Shown piece after piece: positions 32,079 through 43,250 of a DNA stretch of 64,000 bases. The stretch comes from Gerris lacustris (taxonomy: Eukaryota > Arthropoda > Insecta > Hemiptera > Gerridae), in the NCBI GenBank assembly GCA_951217055.1, contig OX578277.1, forward strand, positions 101,931,511 through 101,995,510. The letters run 5' to 3'. The position numbers and the translations under genes were made by a program. Below the pieces are notes generated by a model, which was not told the DNA's origin, searched no databases, and worked only from the letters and a program-made list of their open reading frames with translations. How positions within the stretch are numbered: the first letter of the stretch is position 1; each line of letters opens with the position of its first letter.

Positions 32079-33419
32079 TAATATGCTAAGGACAGTAATT
32101 TATTTAATCATACATAAGAGTGTTATTATGATCAATTTGAAAGTAATGGAAATCTTTATATCTTTTGTCTACCGCTGATTGTCACTAAATTATTCCATTA
32201 CATTGTTCCGAGTCCGGGAAGAGTTTTTTTCTATTAACTTCGACGTTTACCTCTTCCTTAAAAGGGATGTTGGTTAGTTTATCCTAAGGAATAGCATACT
32301 GAAAGGTCTCCAATAAAGCTTTAAAAAAAGGATATTAGGGTCTCTGAAAACCTTAAGGTTTTTTTCCGAGGGTCTAGAAGAACCCGCATAGCCACTAGAT
32401 ATTAAAGAGCAAAGGGACCAATTCTAAAAAGGATACCTTCGGTCGTCAGAGAGGGTTTTTGGATAAGGGCCGACTCAGAACCAATTTCTTTCCACCGGTA
32501 GGACAAGAAGGACCCTGTAAGTAAATGGGTCCTTAACTTGTTTTGGCTTTTGTCCAGTTGGCCCTAATCCCACTGTAGCATGTCTGTATTTGTTTTAGCT
32601 ATCTTCTACGTGGATAACTTACAAGTAAAGTCCATTTTAATATGAATTCTATATGAACTGAATAAAAAATAAAAAGACATCTTCCTGTTTTATAAAACTT
32701 TTAAATTAGCTAGAAAAATATTCAGTGACGCATTGCAGTCATAGAATAGAAGTTAAATTTTAACAAACGGCTTTCATCACCTATTTCACTTGCAAACGTT
32801 TGTTTACGCGGTAAATCAAAATACATAAGTACAAGTAATAAATTATCACTACATATGCTTCCCATTATCTCAAACTATTATCGATTACAGAATTTACATA
32901 ATATGATGTAAATTAAGGGTAATTTTAGTACCTCTAACACGCTAATTTTAGAGGATTAGGATTTGAGCTACATTCCTTGGAAATATTTCTTAAAAGCTAA
33001 TTATCATTCATAACCTGGACACTCTAATTTTCTAAGTTACTATCATTTCATCATCATGCTGTCATCATCCTATAAATCCCATAATTCAAGAAACTTGACT
33101 GAGTTTGTGTTTGTTTGTCTAACGGTATCTGACAAAATACAGTCTTCATAATTCAATCAATTTAAAAATAGATGAAGCAACTTCACTATATCTAACAAAA
33201 TATGGTCTGTATTACTTAACATTATAAAATAGAATGTATACTGATTATTTGAAGGTTAAAGAACTAAAATTTACTTGCTACTACTAATTATTTGAACAAA
33301 AAGTAACATGCCATAAATCAGCGATATGAAGAAAGAGGCCGAGGCTAAAGGCAGGGAAACTGAATGGAGTCAGAACTGGGGTGCGACTGCAGGCTTTAAG
33401 AAATTTAATAAATTTAAAA
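32079..33419. other. Non-coding stretch, unclassified GC-richer part
   Basis: 32200-32560 is less AT-rich than its flanks and has several GGATA / TATCC words, but no open frame or shared repeat that I can identify. The rest is AT-rich. Confidence 0.3.
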
Positions 33420-33422
33420 TAA

Positions 33423-33779
33423 GGGGGGTGACACACTTCGCTACCCGGTCGTCTATGAGAATAGATGAAACCTGTCACACGAGGTAGCGCCACCTGCCGG
33501 GTGGCACTACACGGTCGACCGTCCGACGGTCTAGCCGCCACCCACAGGTGGCGCCACCCGGTCAACCCATTGTTTTCAATTGAGCCTGTCACACGGTACC
33601 ACCCAAGTTCCTGCCACTCAGCCCCCACTCCTTCAATCAAATATAGGGGAAATCAAATCTGGGGCTGACTGCATCCCTCATATAAGTGGGTCGCAAGTCA
33701 GGTGGCGGGAGCAAGTGGCATCAACCAGGTGGGTGCCACCCAGGTGGCGCAACCCAGGTGGCGAAGTGTGTCACCCCCC
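33423..33779. mobile_element. PIF/Harbinger-type MITE built of GGTGGC words
   Basis: Ends GGGGGGTGACACACTTCGC and its inverse, flanked by TAA on both sides (33420-33422 and 33780-33782). About nine GGTGGC/GCCACC words fill the 357-bp interior in both orientations. Overlapping frames of 67, 87 and 118 residues run out of the element and are artefacts. Confidence 0.85.
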
Positions 33780-34226
33780 TAAAGTGGCAACATCAGTTAT
33801 ATTAAAAACAACCATATATAAAAATAATTTGTTGTTTCCTTAACATCTGTTTTATAGATATTTTAATTTGTCGTCAGTTTACTGATTTTTAAAATTTTCA
33901 AGAGTCAATGTGCTGACTCCGATTCACCTATCAATGCAACAATAGTAAGATCTGTTTGGTAATCCCAAGGTCTTCGTAGGATTTTGTGACATAAACATTT
34001 TTCTGTTTTTGCTTCAATTTTTACTTCTTGAGTTTTATTCTCTATGAGTATGATAAATTGTTTCAAATTTGAGAATGATTATTGATGAGGGTTAATTGAA
34101 TTCAAATACTTTCTCAGATTTAAAAATGTGTGTGTCAGCTGACTGTAGGCCCATGTGATCAACAATGTAAACACGAATGATAATCATGTTGCTATGGCAA
34201 CGCCAGTTTGATCCATCTAAGAAACC

Positions 34227-34382
34227 ATGGTCAGTCGAGCTCAAGAAGTTGTTCTTAATATCCTTTACAAACAGCTGACTCTAGTCAGTGGACCAGAAGA
34301 TGATCAAACCCAGGAATGGAACCCCTGCCACCATCATTCACAACTCCCAGGGAATGCTTTAAATCCAATTACCATTCTTTAG
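34227..34382 (+). CDS. Small ORF with strong start context, unknown
   Basis: AAACCATGG opens a 51-codon frame, MVSRAQEVVLNILYKQLTLV, SGPEDDQTQEWNPCHHHSQL and PGNALNPITIL, ending TAG. Composition is not the Ile/Tyr/Lys pattern of chance frames here. No domain recognised; it could be a first coding exon, part of a decayed element, or chance. Sequence just upstream has TTGCTATGGCAACG, a palindrome. Confidence 0.22.
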   Translation: MVSRAQEVVLNILYKQLTLVSGPEDDQTQEWNPCHHHSQLPGNALNPITIL

Positions 34383-34497
34383 CTTTCTTTTCTTATAGCT
34401 TGGGCTAGGCCTCAAATAATAAATCATCAAAGTATGTCCCCAATAGAAGTTCCTCAGTAGAAATTACTGACTAGAAATCCTTTAAAAACTAAATATG

Positions 34498-34821
34498 TAA
34501 TTTCTCCAACGTGTGATAGCGACGTATAAAAGTGTTAGTTCAATAGCCATACAACGGCTTCACTCAAAATGAATTTAATTTGACCGGTTTCGGCTGCTCT
34601 AATGCAGCTTGCTTCAGACAAAGTACTCTTGTACTTTTAAAGTCACTCAACAACCATCAGTTTGCCTAAAGAAGGTTGCATTAGAACAGCCAAAAACCCG
34701 GAAATTTGTTTTCAAATGCAATTCATTTTGTGAGAAGCCGTTGTTTGGTCATTGAACTAAACCTCTTTTATGATGAGGCGCCAATCATGAGTTTCTCCAA
34801 TCACACATTGGAGAAATTAGT
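34498..34821. mobile_element. Palindromic MITE with TTTCTCCAAYGTGTGAT ends
   Basis: TAATTTCTCCAACGTGTGAT (34498) faces ATCACACATTGGAGAAATTA (34802). Inner arms 34526-34602 and 34696-34772 are inverted too: TTAGTTCAATAGCCATACAA, CGGCTTC, AAAATGAATT. The minus strand carries AGCTGCATTAGAGCAGCCGA then AACCGG. Sequence flanking it on both sides (33890 and 34860) shares GACTCCGANTCACCTA words. Confidence 0.65.
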
Positions 34822-34859
34822 TTTTATAGGATTTTTAGTTATGATCATTAAATAAATGA

Positions 34860-35329
34860 GTTGACTCCGAATCACCTAATCCTACCAATTCATTAGTAGT
34901 AAAGAGCCGTTTGGTAAACCCATGTGACCTCATGGGATGTTGTATTATTCCAAAAAACATTTTACAAAAATGCATTGCTTTTAAAACTCAATCACCCGAC
35001 ATTATACTCTATAAATATATTTTATGAAACACGAACGGCTAGATTTGAATAAACTTATTTTTCTTTTTTTAGCCTTTCTCGAAAAAAGACATATCAGAGG
35101 CAACAACCAGTCGAATAGTTTTGGGGTAGAGCATAAAGTCGACCCGACTCATAAAATACTGGGACAAGGCCTTACTGACTTCTTTCTTGGTGTTTGAAAC
35201 CCATGCAATAAATTGCTTTATACTCGTATTGTATGAGTTACCATCGTTTCGCTTCTACTGCAACTGTGATGACTAACACTGGCATTAACAAGGTAGTGAC
35301 TGTTTGTGGCAATAGTCGACGAAATATAA
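34860..35329. other. Non-coding stretch
   Basis: 34860-34975 is a diverged direct repeat of 33900-34005 (GACTCCGA, CGTTTGGTAA, CATGGGAT-type words), so the DNA between may be a duplicated block. No gene supported. Confidence 0.35.
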
Positions 35330-35542
35330 AGTCAAAATAAACAAAGGCTACATTTATGCGATGTCACTGCGATCACTTCTATCAAGATCAAAGGCGAAGC
35401 ACAGTTTATAGATGAATTAAATAGACTACCAAACAAACCTAAAATAATTCAAGTAACCTTCTCCAGAAAGTCAAAACCCATTATTAATAGTCGAGGAACA
35501 TCTAACTTAATCAGTGGCGCAGCATCCCGAAGAGGGCCTTAA
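35330..35542 (+). pseudogene. Possible coding remnant without start codon
   Basis: A stop-to-stop frame of about 70 codons includes DVTAITSIKIKGEAQFIDEL and NRLPNKPKIIQVTFSRKSKP. Composition looks protein-like, with alternating hydrophobic and charged residues, but there is no ATG and I do not recognise the family. It may be a retroelement fragment. Confidence 0.2.
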
Positions 35543-35724
35543 TTGTCAAAGCGCTTGCACGACTATATAATATGCAATGGATGACACGGGGTTAGGAGCT
35601 CTCTTTAACTCCATTACCTGTATAAACCTTAAAATTGACATGCGCAAACAGTTAATGGCTATTTGACAAAAGCAGCTACCCATTTATATGGTGATGTAGG
35701 GTGAACACCGAGCGTGGGATTCAT

Positions 35725-35800
35725 TGACGGAGTCGGGAATCGAACTCGGAAACTCCTGCATGGCAGGCGAATGCGATAGCAATGAGCTACCGGGGAACCC
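35725..35800 (-). mobile_element. tRNA-like sequence (SINE or tRNA pseudogene)
   Basis: Minus strand: CCCCGGTAGCTCATTGCTAT (A-box-like), TTCGCCTGCCATGCAGGAG (a stem-loop like that of tRNA-Gly-GCC, CCTGCC-ATG-CAGG) and GAGTTCGATTCCCGACTCCG (B-box). The acceptor ends do not pair well, so a functional tRNA is unlikely. Confidence 0.5.
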
Positions 35801-36004
35801 GAGGAAAATATAAATGTACAAGAGATAAAAAGATGAAAAATAAATTTTATGATTGAGCAGATACGTAAAAGGAATAAGAAAAGGAAGAACGGGAATTAGT
35901 AAGGCCCATAACTTCCTCCCAGACTAATTAATATGGGACCATCTCTAGATTAACTTCGATTATTCATCAAAATCGGACTATTATAGTTTTCAAATGTTGG
36001 AAGT

Positions 36005-36615
36005 TCGCAAAATAGTCGGCAAATTAGTGAGGCACATAGCTTCCTCGCGTCTTATTTCGTATACTTTAATGATTTTATGCTTTTACAAACTATTATTGTC
36101 GAATTTATTTAATTTTCCCCCGTTTTTTTCAAATCTGTCAAAATTATTTTGATTTTGTACATGAATAAAAGTATCAATTCAGTAAAAATTTTAAGAGCAC
36201 TGACGGCTGAAATTAATCTGGGACCATCTGCGATCTACTTTCGACACACTATCCAAATATCATAGAAATTAGATGTGTACTTTTGAAGATATAGGTGTAA
36301 ATAAATGTATGTTTGTACTTACGTGGAAGAGAAATAAATGGGCGCAGAAGATTGAAACTTATATGGGACCAACAATTGGATAATTATGATCTACCATAAA
36401 AATGTCATTAAAATCAGACATGTAGTTTTTAAGATGTATTGGTTCACAAAAAGTTTGCAACAGTCAGACTGACAGACAGACAGACAAACACGGAACCAAA
36501 AATGTTCCTGAAAAACGAATTTCTGTCTTGGAATCTTTAAATAGAAAAGACAAAACATTCGCGTTCTTCAAAACGATCACATAGCTTCCGTTACTTTGGT
36601 AAGCTTGAAAGCAAA
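36005..36615 (+). mobile_element. Family A, longest copy
   Basis: Starts GCAAATTAGTGAGGCACATA and runs through ATTTAATTTTCCCCCG, GTACTTTTGAAGATATAGGT, TGGGCGCAGAAGATTGAAAC, TAATTATGATCTACCAT, GACAGACAGACAGAC and ends in the hairpin CTTCCGTTACTTTGGTAAGC. About 600 bp. It shows how the short copy (30985) and the 3' halves (29870, 54370) fit together. Confidence 0.65.
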
Positions 36616-37449
36616 GAAAGAAAATACAAAATACATATAAAACAATGAATACCGGATAAGTTCTGAAATACAATATAGTAATTAAAATAAAACTACATCA
36701 AAAGAAAAACTAAACATGAAAAGAGAAACACCTAAAATATCAGAGAGAAAATTAAATGCTAATTGAGATATTTAAGAATACAACACCTCATTATAATAAT
36801 AACAGAAAGAAGGTTTCAAAAGTCAATTAACAATTGCTGATAGTAGAAAAAAAGAAACGCAATCCAATAAGAAATATCTCTAGAATCACCTTGAATAATT
36901 AAATAGAGAGCTACAAATACAATGCAAAGGGGAAACCTGTTATTATAATAATAGATATAAATAAAATTAACAGCTAACCTCATAAGAAGTAAATTATCAT
37001 AAAATAAAATAAAAAAACTTTATATTATTTATTACAGTTATATTACTTTGATACAATATTTAAATTTCATAAATCTCATTGATTTATTTTTAAAAATATG
37101 TATTTTAAAAGTTCTCTACAGTTGGTAAAACATATATTCCTTTTAGTCATTGAAATCTATAGTTTTTTAAAAATATATATTTTCTTGAAATTTGAGATAA
37201 ATATTCCTTTAAGTTATTAAAACCTATATGAATGGTTTATAGTTTTTTATTTATTTATTTATTTATTATTCTTATTATTATTATTTTTATTTAAATATTT
37301 ACAATTACTATAAAAATAATTTATCTTCAGCGGAGAATAGAACCCTTACCTCTTACAGTCCGTTTTTTAAGCTCAGGAAGTAGATTTTTCACGGAATAAA
37401 TACTTATATGGTTAAATTCGTATTTAAATTTACTTAATTTTAGAATTAT
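36616..37449. other. Non-coding stretch
   Basis: A-rich and T-rich sequence with (TTTA)n at 37248-37270. No gene or shared repeat. Confidence 0.4.
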
Positions 37450-37476
37450 TAAATTAAAATCGCCGGAGACGTTCAC

Positions 37477-37480
<4 letters not shown>

Positions 37481-37527
<47 letters not shown>

Positions 37528-37735
37528 GAATAAACGAGTTTTTATGAGGTTTTCCCCGCAAACTTAGAGTTGAAATTAATTTCTTATCAACTTTAATTAA
37601 AATCGGCCCAGTAAATTCTACGCTTACAACAGATGGTCTACAAATAATTTTTAAAACTACTTTTTTTGAATTCAGGGGACCTCTAAACGTGTAAATCAAT
37701 CAATCTTTCTCTCAATAATACTTATATGAGAATAT
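37481..37735. repeat. T run followed by family D 3' part
   Basis: A 45-bp T run (37481-37525), then TAAAATCGGCCCAG, TTCAGGGGACCTCTAAACGT and CTTATATGAGAATATG as in 24600-24805. The T run may be the tail of an inserted retroposon, but no body is seen. Confidence 0.5.
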
Positions 37736-38570
37736 GAAAAAATAAAACAAAACAACGATATTTTTTCAAATAAACAATAGTATTCGAAGAGGTCGAAAAA
37801 TATGTGCTTATATGTTACCAGCGCATAATTTTTCACGTGTTAAAATTTTGATGTTATTCTTCCCTTTCAGATCAGAGTAATCCATTTTAATCTGATGGTA
37901 CAAATCACTGTAATAAAAAAAAAATATATATAGGAGGGCTGATGTAGGATAAACAAATCATATCTATCCATGTAATATTTTATGGTTTACAATATAACAG
38001 CTGAGTTATAGCCTATTGGATAGTCTGGTAAGCAGATTAGATTTATTGGTTCGCACCATTAAGTCCTTCTATGCCCTTTTTCAAGCCCTATATAAACCTA
38101 TTAAATTATACCTACTACACTATACTATGTTATTAAATATAATAATAGACTTATTATTAGAGTGTTCTTTTTATGTATATAATTTTATTTTTTTAGATAT
38201 AAGATTATTTTTTATTTGTTTTGATATATGATTATAACAGAGTGGGGGGTATAATCTTGATATATTGTTATACTTGGGCTTATCACGAACCCAAAGTCTT
38301 TTCCCATTGATAGCCGTCTTATTGAAAATCGATTTTTATAAATGAGAGGTTAACTATTTGGAGGAACTTTTTTTTCTAATAAAAAGCGAAATGAGTTTTT
38401 TAGGATAAAAAAAAAAAATCGGTCTAACCTTAGTATTAATACTTGGGATTAATTTATAGCACAATTTTTAAAATAATATATATATTTATTTAGTTGTTCT
38501 GGGAACAGTAGACCTCGCTTCCAAAATAACATAAAATATAAATAAATTAATTAAAAAACATACACATTTT
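37736..38570. other. Non-coding stretch
   Basis: A 71-residue Leu/Ile/Phe-rich frame (38016-38231) is compositional. Nothing recognised. Confidence 0.35.
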
Positions 38571-38633
38571 CAAGGATCATCTATGCCAAATTTGAAGAAA
38601 ATGGTATAACGCGTTTGGTTGAAACTGCATAAC

Positions 38634-39179
38634 CTCAGAGCAAGGAAGGGTTAGAAGGGACAATCCGATTTGAAAAGTGGTTCATTATTCTCTCCCCCGA
38701 TACTAAACCTCCCAAGCGAGCTCAATCCGAACTAAAGTGACAACAGCACGATCACGTGGTCCCTGATCCTTGTCTATTGGTCTATTCCTTCCATTCCCAC
38801 AGACGCTTGTCAACAAATCCTTATCAGTAGCATTTATTTGATACCCCACTCAAAGAAGATTTCTAATGGTTATCTAGGAACTGTTATACGTTTATTAACG
38901 ACGTTACTGCTTTTAGATAATTAATAAGATAAACAACAAACATTAAAGTACATATTTATAAAGAAAACTGTATTAAAAATAAAAATATTAAATGTCGTAA
39001 GAAAATATCACTTATTCTTATCAGCTGATATCAGATAAATTTCGAGTTTTTATCGTGATATCGATATTGTTTTACCAAATTGCCGCTTGAAAGTGTTAGT
39101 ATCGGGGGAGAGCATAATGAACCACTTTTTGATACCGGATTATATAGTATTGTTCCCTCTACCCCTTCCTTGCTCTCAG
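38634..39179. mobile_element. hAT-type MITE, copy 2
   Basis: Same family as 12050-12591, with ends CTCAGAGCAAGGAAGGG and inverse. Perfect 8-bp duplication TGCATAAC at 38626-38633 and 39180-39187. The interior is almost identical to copy 1 (GTTTATTAACGACGTTACTG, CTTATCAGCTGATATCAGAT), so both moved fairly recently. Confidence 0.88.
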
Positions 39180-39187
39180 TGCATAAC

Positions 39188-39440
39188 AAACATTTGCAGA
39201 CGAAATGCCAAACTTTGGTGAAGATAGGTTAACAAATCTTTTCTCCGAGCAAGACCATTTGGGATTTCGTCTGCAAATGTTAGTTATGCACAAGACCGTT
39301 TGGGATTTTGTCTGCATATGTTTGTTTTGCACAAGACCGTTTGACATTTCGTCTGCAAATGTTTGTTATGCACATGACCATTTGGCATTTCGTCTGCAAA
39401 TGTAACCGTTTGGCATTTCGTCTGCAAATGTTTGTTATGC
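39188..39440. repeat. 40-45-bp tandem repeat
   Basis: About five units of TTTCGTCTGCAAATGTTTGT plus TATGCACAAGACCGTTTGGC with small length changes; the first unit is inverted. Part of the palindromic repeat above. Confidence 0.8.
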
Positions 39441-39904
39441 AGTTTGGATCAAACGTGTTGTACGATTTTCTTCAAATTTAGCATAGACAGACGAAATGCC
39501 AAAAGACCAAATTGAAACAGATAACTCACTTCGCTCGCTCAATTATGTATTTAGTATGTAAACGATACCTTAGTTTACAAATGTATTGAACCATTTTATT
39601 TTAACAGAAAAGCCAAAGGATAATGTAAACTCTCGTGACTTACTTTACTAGACATTTCCAGTTGAAGTCATATAGCATTGTTCATTGTATTATTTAGATT
39701 GATGGCGAATAAAGTAAAAAGCCGTCATTTTTCCCAACTAGAAAACTCAGATGTGGTAAGAGCACTTATAACAATAGGCCACTATGAATCACTTAAAGAC
39801 ATACATGGAAACTAGGGTATCGATTCCATAACATCGATATAAAACACAGCATGTTATGTAAGGGAGTTCATTTCATTTCTAGATTTTACCATACAAAAGT
39901 ATCT

Positions 39905-39969
39905 AAGACCATTTTATGTACAGGTAAGCTCGCTACGCTCGCTTCCTACATTCAACGAAATATGCTCCG

Positions 39970-40001
<32 letters not shown>

Positions 40002-40690
40002 AGTAACGTTCACGCGTGTGACGATAACTTGAGTAAAAGTTGACCGATTTAGTTGAAATTTGGTATACATGTTCCTCTTACTAATACTCAGGCTAAGTTC
40101 GTTGGACAGCGTGATCCGTCCATGAGTTCACGCGCAACGCTCGCGTAAACGAGAGGTACAAAAATTAAATTGGAATTTCAGGACGGGAAAAGATTCTATC
40201 ATCATCTATTCGATGAGACGAACATTTTTTTCAAATAACATTTTTTACTAAAACCAACAGCGACACCGCTATGACTTAATAAAGATCGCTAAAACTATTA
40301 AAGCGGACCTAAACGTTTATAATAGAGAAAACAACCTTTTTACCGATATCTTACGTTCTAACGAAACGATTTTAATAAAACTTCATATACACCATCTAAT
40401 GCACAATTGAAACAGGTATGCGAAATTTCAACTTGATACAAGCAAAATTCTTTGCGTAGTGACGAGATACATTTATAATAATTGTTTAAAAGCTACCGCG
40501 GGTGGTGAAGATTGTTATAGTCGTATAGTGTATAGGTTTGTTTAGGAAGTAAAGCTTTGTACCGAGTACCCCCACTCTTCCCACACTACCCTCTTCCAAT
40601 TATCTTCAACTATGACATTCATCGTGATTAATAAATTTCAATATTCAGTATTTCATTGCAATACGCTCGCTTCAATGATAGAGCCACGCG
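39905..40690 (-). repeat. Family C element copy
   Basis: Reverse of 2942-3240 and 13525-14165. It has GCTCGCTACGCTCGCTTCCT, seven GTCT units (39970-40000), CGATTTAGTTGAAATTTGGT, CAACGCTCGCGTAAACG, CAACAGCGACACCGCTATGA, and ends TCGCTTCAATGATAGAGCCA. About 0.8 kb, the longest copy of the family. No coding capacity. Confidence 0.6.
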
Positions 40691-40696
40691 ATGCCT

Positions 40697-41160
40697 AGTT
40701 TAAATCAAATTATAATTACTATTTTCTACGGGAGACAGACAGAGAAAAATAGACTTCAGCACCGGGATTCGAACCACGAGCCTCCTTAATTTCCAGTAAA
40801 GACGGTCTAGCCAACTAAGCTTTACTGAAGAATAATTTCCTCTGTCAATAACAATACCTAGTCCCGAATTAAGCTTTCAAATTTTATAGAAGTTTACTTC
40901 TAGACTAGTGAAAAAATTTGAAAGCATAATTCGGGACTAGGTATCGTTATTGACAGAGGAAATTATTCTTCAGTATAGCTTAGTTGGCTAGAGTGTCTTT
41001 ATTGGAAATAAAGGAGGCCCGTGGTTCGAATCCCGGTGCTGAATTCTATTTTTCTCCATCTGTCTCCCTTTGAAAATAGTAATTATAATTTGATTTAAAT
41101 TAAAATTTAAACGTTCCGCAGTATGAATACTACCAAAAACCTAAAAACTGAATTTATAAT
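40697..41160. mobile_element. Head-to-head pair of tRNA-like repeats (family S foldback)
   Basis: Left copy on the minus strand (40697-40905), right copy on the plus strand (40910-41160), nearly complementary. Each has the A-box-like TTAGTTGGCTAGAG, a stem-loop CTTTA-TTGGAAA-TAAAG, the B-box GTGGTTCGAATCCCGG and the tail TTTTTCTC-CTGTCTCCC. The RNA would form a hairpin of about 200 bp. Confidence 0.7.
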
Positions 41161-42054
41161 ATACATGGTGATTGGCGATATAATTGAAAAAATTAAGTAG
41201 TTTATTCTACGCCTCAGGGCCTACAAAAACGCTGTATAAACCATTGGTCAAATCTTAACCGTTCTTCCCACAAGGTCAAAATGTTATGACTATTTTAAGA
41301 TCGTGTACCTTTGCTCTTAAAAAACACTTATTGCTCCAAAAGAATATAGATGTTCAAAAAGCTATGGCTAGAACAAATCTTTAAACGGCCGAAAGTTTGA
41401 TACAAATGAGCCCATTATGCAGGTTAACGAACTCGTCCCATTTATTAAATTTCGGTAAATATTTTAATTTATAATATTCTCTGCTTTTTATTTCACATGA
41501 AGACCAACACAATATCAGAGGTGTTTATTATACCGACTATTTAAGTCAGTAATGTTTCAATAAAAAAAAACCGAAACCAAAACTGTGATATAGTTTTAAA
41601 AAGACGAAGAGTAAATTTACTCAAATGGTAATATTTCAATGTCAAAACACAATTCCATTACAATATGAATATTGTATGAATGTGACAACATTGATTTGAA
41701 TAGTCAAATTCCTGTGTGTGTGTGTGAGTCACATGCATTATGTCCTTAATAAATAGAGACAATTTACGTCTATTTTAACAACTACGTGTAGGACCTCGTA
41801 ATCCACACCAATTCAGGCACAGGGTCGTCCGGATTAGCGAGGTTTTATTTTCAAACAATTAATGTAAAACATTAAAATGGAAATTGTAAATATAGTATTA
41901 CGTTATTCGTATTAATTTATGTATGGATAAATTAAATGTACATCAAGAATGTGATATGTAATTACAAATGTATGTGACTGAACATATTTATGTACATTTC
42001 TATCAGTTTCCATTAGTTAACTATACTGAACACAATATCTTTTAAATTTACATT
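41161..42054. other. Non-coding stretch
   Basis: (TG)8 at 41710-41727. No gene or shared repeat seen. Confidence 0.4.
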
Positions 42055-42056
42055 TA

Positions 42057-42592
42057 GTCCAGGAGATAGCGTGCAAAAAAGTGTCTTACTAACATCAAGC
42101 TAGAATTTTTGTGTAGCAGCTAATCTTTTATTGTCATTTAAGAATATGTGGTCGGCTAAGTTCGTCCGTAGGACATGGCTTGGCAATAGGCATTTGAACA
42201 AAACAAACCGATGGAGAGCGGTTACGTCCCGCCAATTATAGTGGACATTGTGATTTTCAAAATCCTGAGTACAAAATTAGTTAGTAGACCAAAAATAAAG
42301 TTGATGTTAGTTTGTCCCTTTATAGGTTAGTTATTAAATATTACTCCAAATCAAACTGGTCACTTATTAAGGGACAAACTAACATCAACTTGATTTTCGG
42401 TTTACAAATTAATTTTGTTCTCATGATCATGAAAATCATATTGTCCACCAAATCAGCGCGACATGACGGGTTTTTTCCCGTAGACGAACTTAGCCGACCA
42501 CATATTCTTAAAAAGCACTAAAAAATTAACTTAAACACAAAGTTCTAGCTTGATGTTAGTCAGACACTTTTTTTGCACGCTATCTCCTGGAC
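42057..42592. mobile_element. Hairpin MITE with TA target site
   Basis: Ends GTCCAGGAGATAGCGTGCAA and inverse, flanked by TA. Arms of about 200 bp (with TAACATCAAGCTAGAA, GAATATGTGGTCGGCTAAGT) face each other, including an inner pair GTTGATGTTAGTTTGTCCCT / inverse. A 69-residue frame inside is spurious. Confidence 0.75.
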
Positions 42593-42619
42593 TATGATTA
42601 ACTCAATGAATGTGACAAT

Positions 42620-43220
42620 AATGATTTTAATTTTTTTAATAGTTATTTATGCTATGGAGTAAAGTAAGCCATAATTCCCTGAGCGAAAAAGTTGGTTCCT
42701 AAATCTTGAGGTGAAGCCGAGGGAATCAGACTCTTTAATTCCCGAAGCGCAGCCGAGGGAGATAATTATTTCAAGTGGAATAATGGCACTTTACTCACGA
42801 GGTACATACAATATTTTATCTCCAGTAGAAAGAAAATACACTTTCGTCCATTGCACAGTTTTTATTTATTATTTTAATAAATAACAATAATTATTAGCAC
42901 TTTTAATAGCAGATATAAGAGATTCAATATTAAAAACAAATAATAATTGGAATAAAACTCAAGTAGAAGGTTATTTAGATGCAGGTTATAAACAAAGATA
43001 AACATGGTTGAAAAAGCAGTGTCACCAACCTGATTTCGTCAACTTTATTACATTAGCCATTCATATTCTACTATTTATAAAATAATTAAGTTGCAATCTT
43101 TACTTTTTCGCCCTATTTTTACTTTTCCTTCCTACTTTTTGAGTTCAGGGATGAAAAGACTTACTTTAGTCCCTCTAACAAAATCATAACTTTTTCTCCC
43201 TATTGGAGATAAAAATCTTT
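42620..43220 (+). repeat. Family B copy
   Basis: Inverse of 48342-48970. It holds GAGTAAAGTAAGCCATAATT, GAAGCGCAGCCGAGGGAGAT, ATTTTATCTCCAGTAGAAAG, TTTTATTTATTATTTTAATA, CAGTGTCACCAACCTGATTT and CGCCCTATTTTTACTTTTCC. About 600 bp, non-coding. Confidence 0.65.
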
Positions 43221-43250
43221 ATTCATTATAATATACTGCCCTTAAAACAT

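Larger units (their letters stand above)
38572..39490. repeat. Palindromic repeat hosting a MITE and a tandem array
   Basis: Outer arms 38572-38633 and 39434-39489 are inverted (ATCTATGCCAAATTTGAAGA; TTGGTTGAAACTGCATAAC). Between them lie the hAT-type MITE and a 40-45-bp tandem repeat (39188-39440) with the unit GCACAAGACCGTTTGGCATT, TCGTCTGCAAATGTTTGTTA. The MITE target TGCATAAC is part of that unit. Confidence 0.65.

Noticed and set aside
33284..33843. Three frames of 67-118 residues in GC-rich DNA
   Set aside because: They lie on or run out of a MITE with clear ends and TAA duplications; GC-rich palindromic words keep several frames open.
35725..35800. Functional tRNA-Gly gene
   Set aside because: Anticodon-like arm and B-box are good, but the acceptor stem does not form and the A-box region is degenerate.
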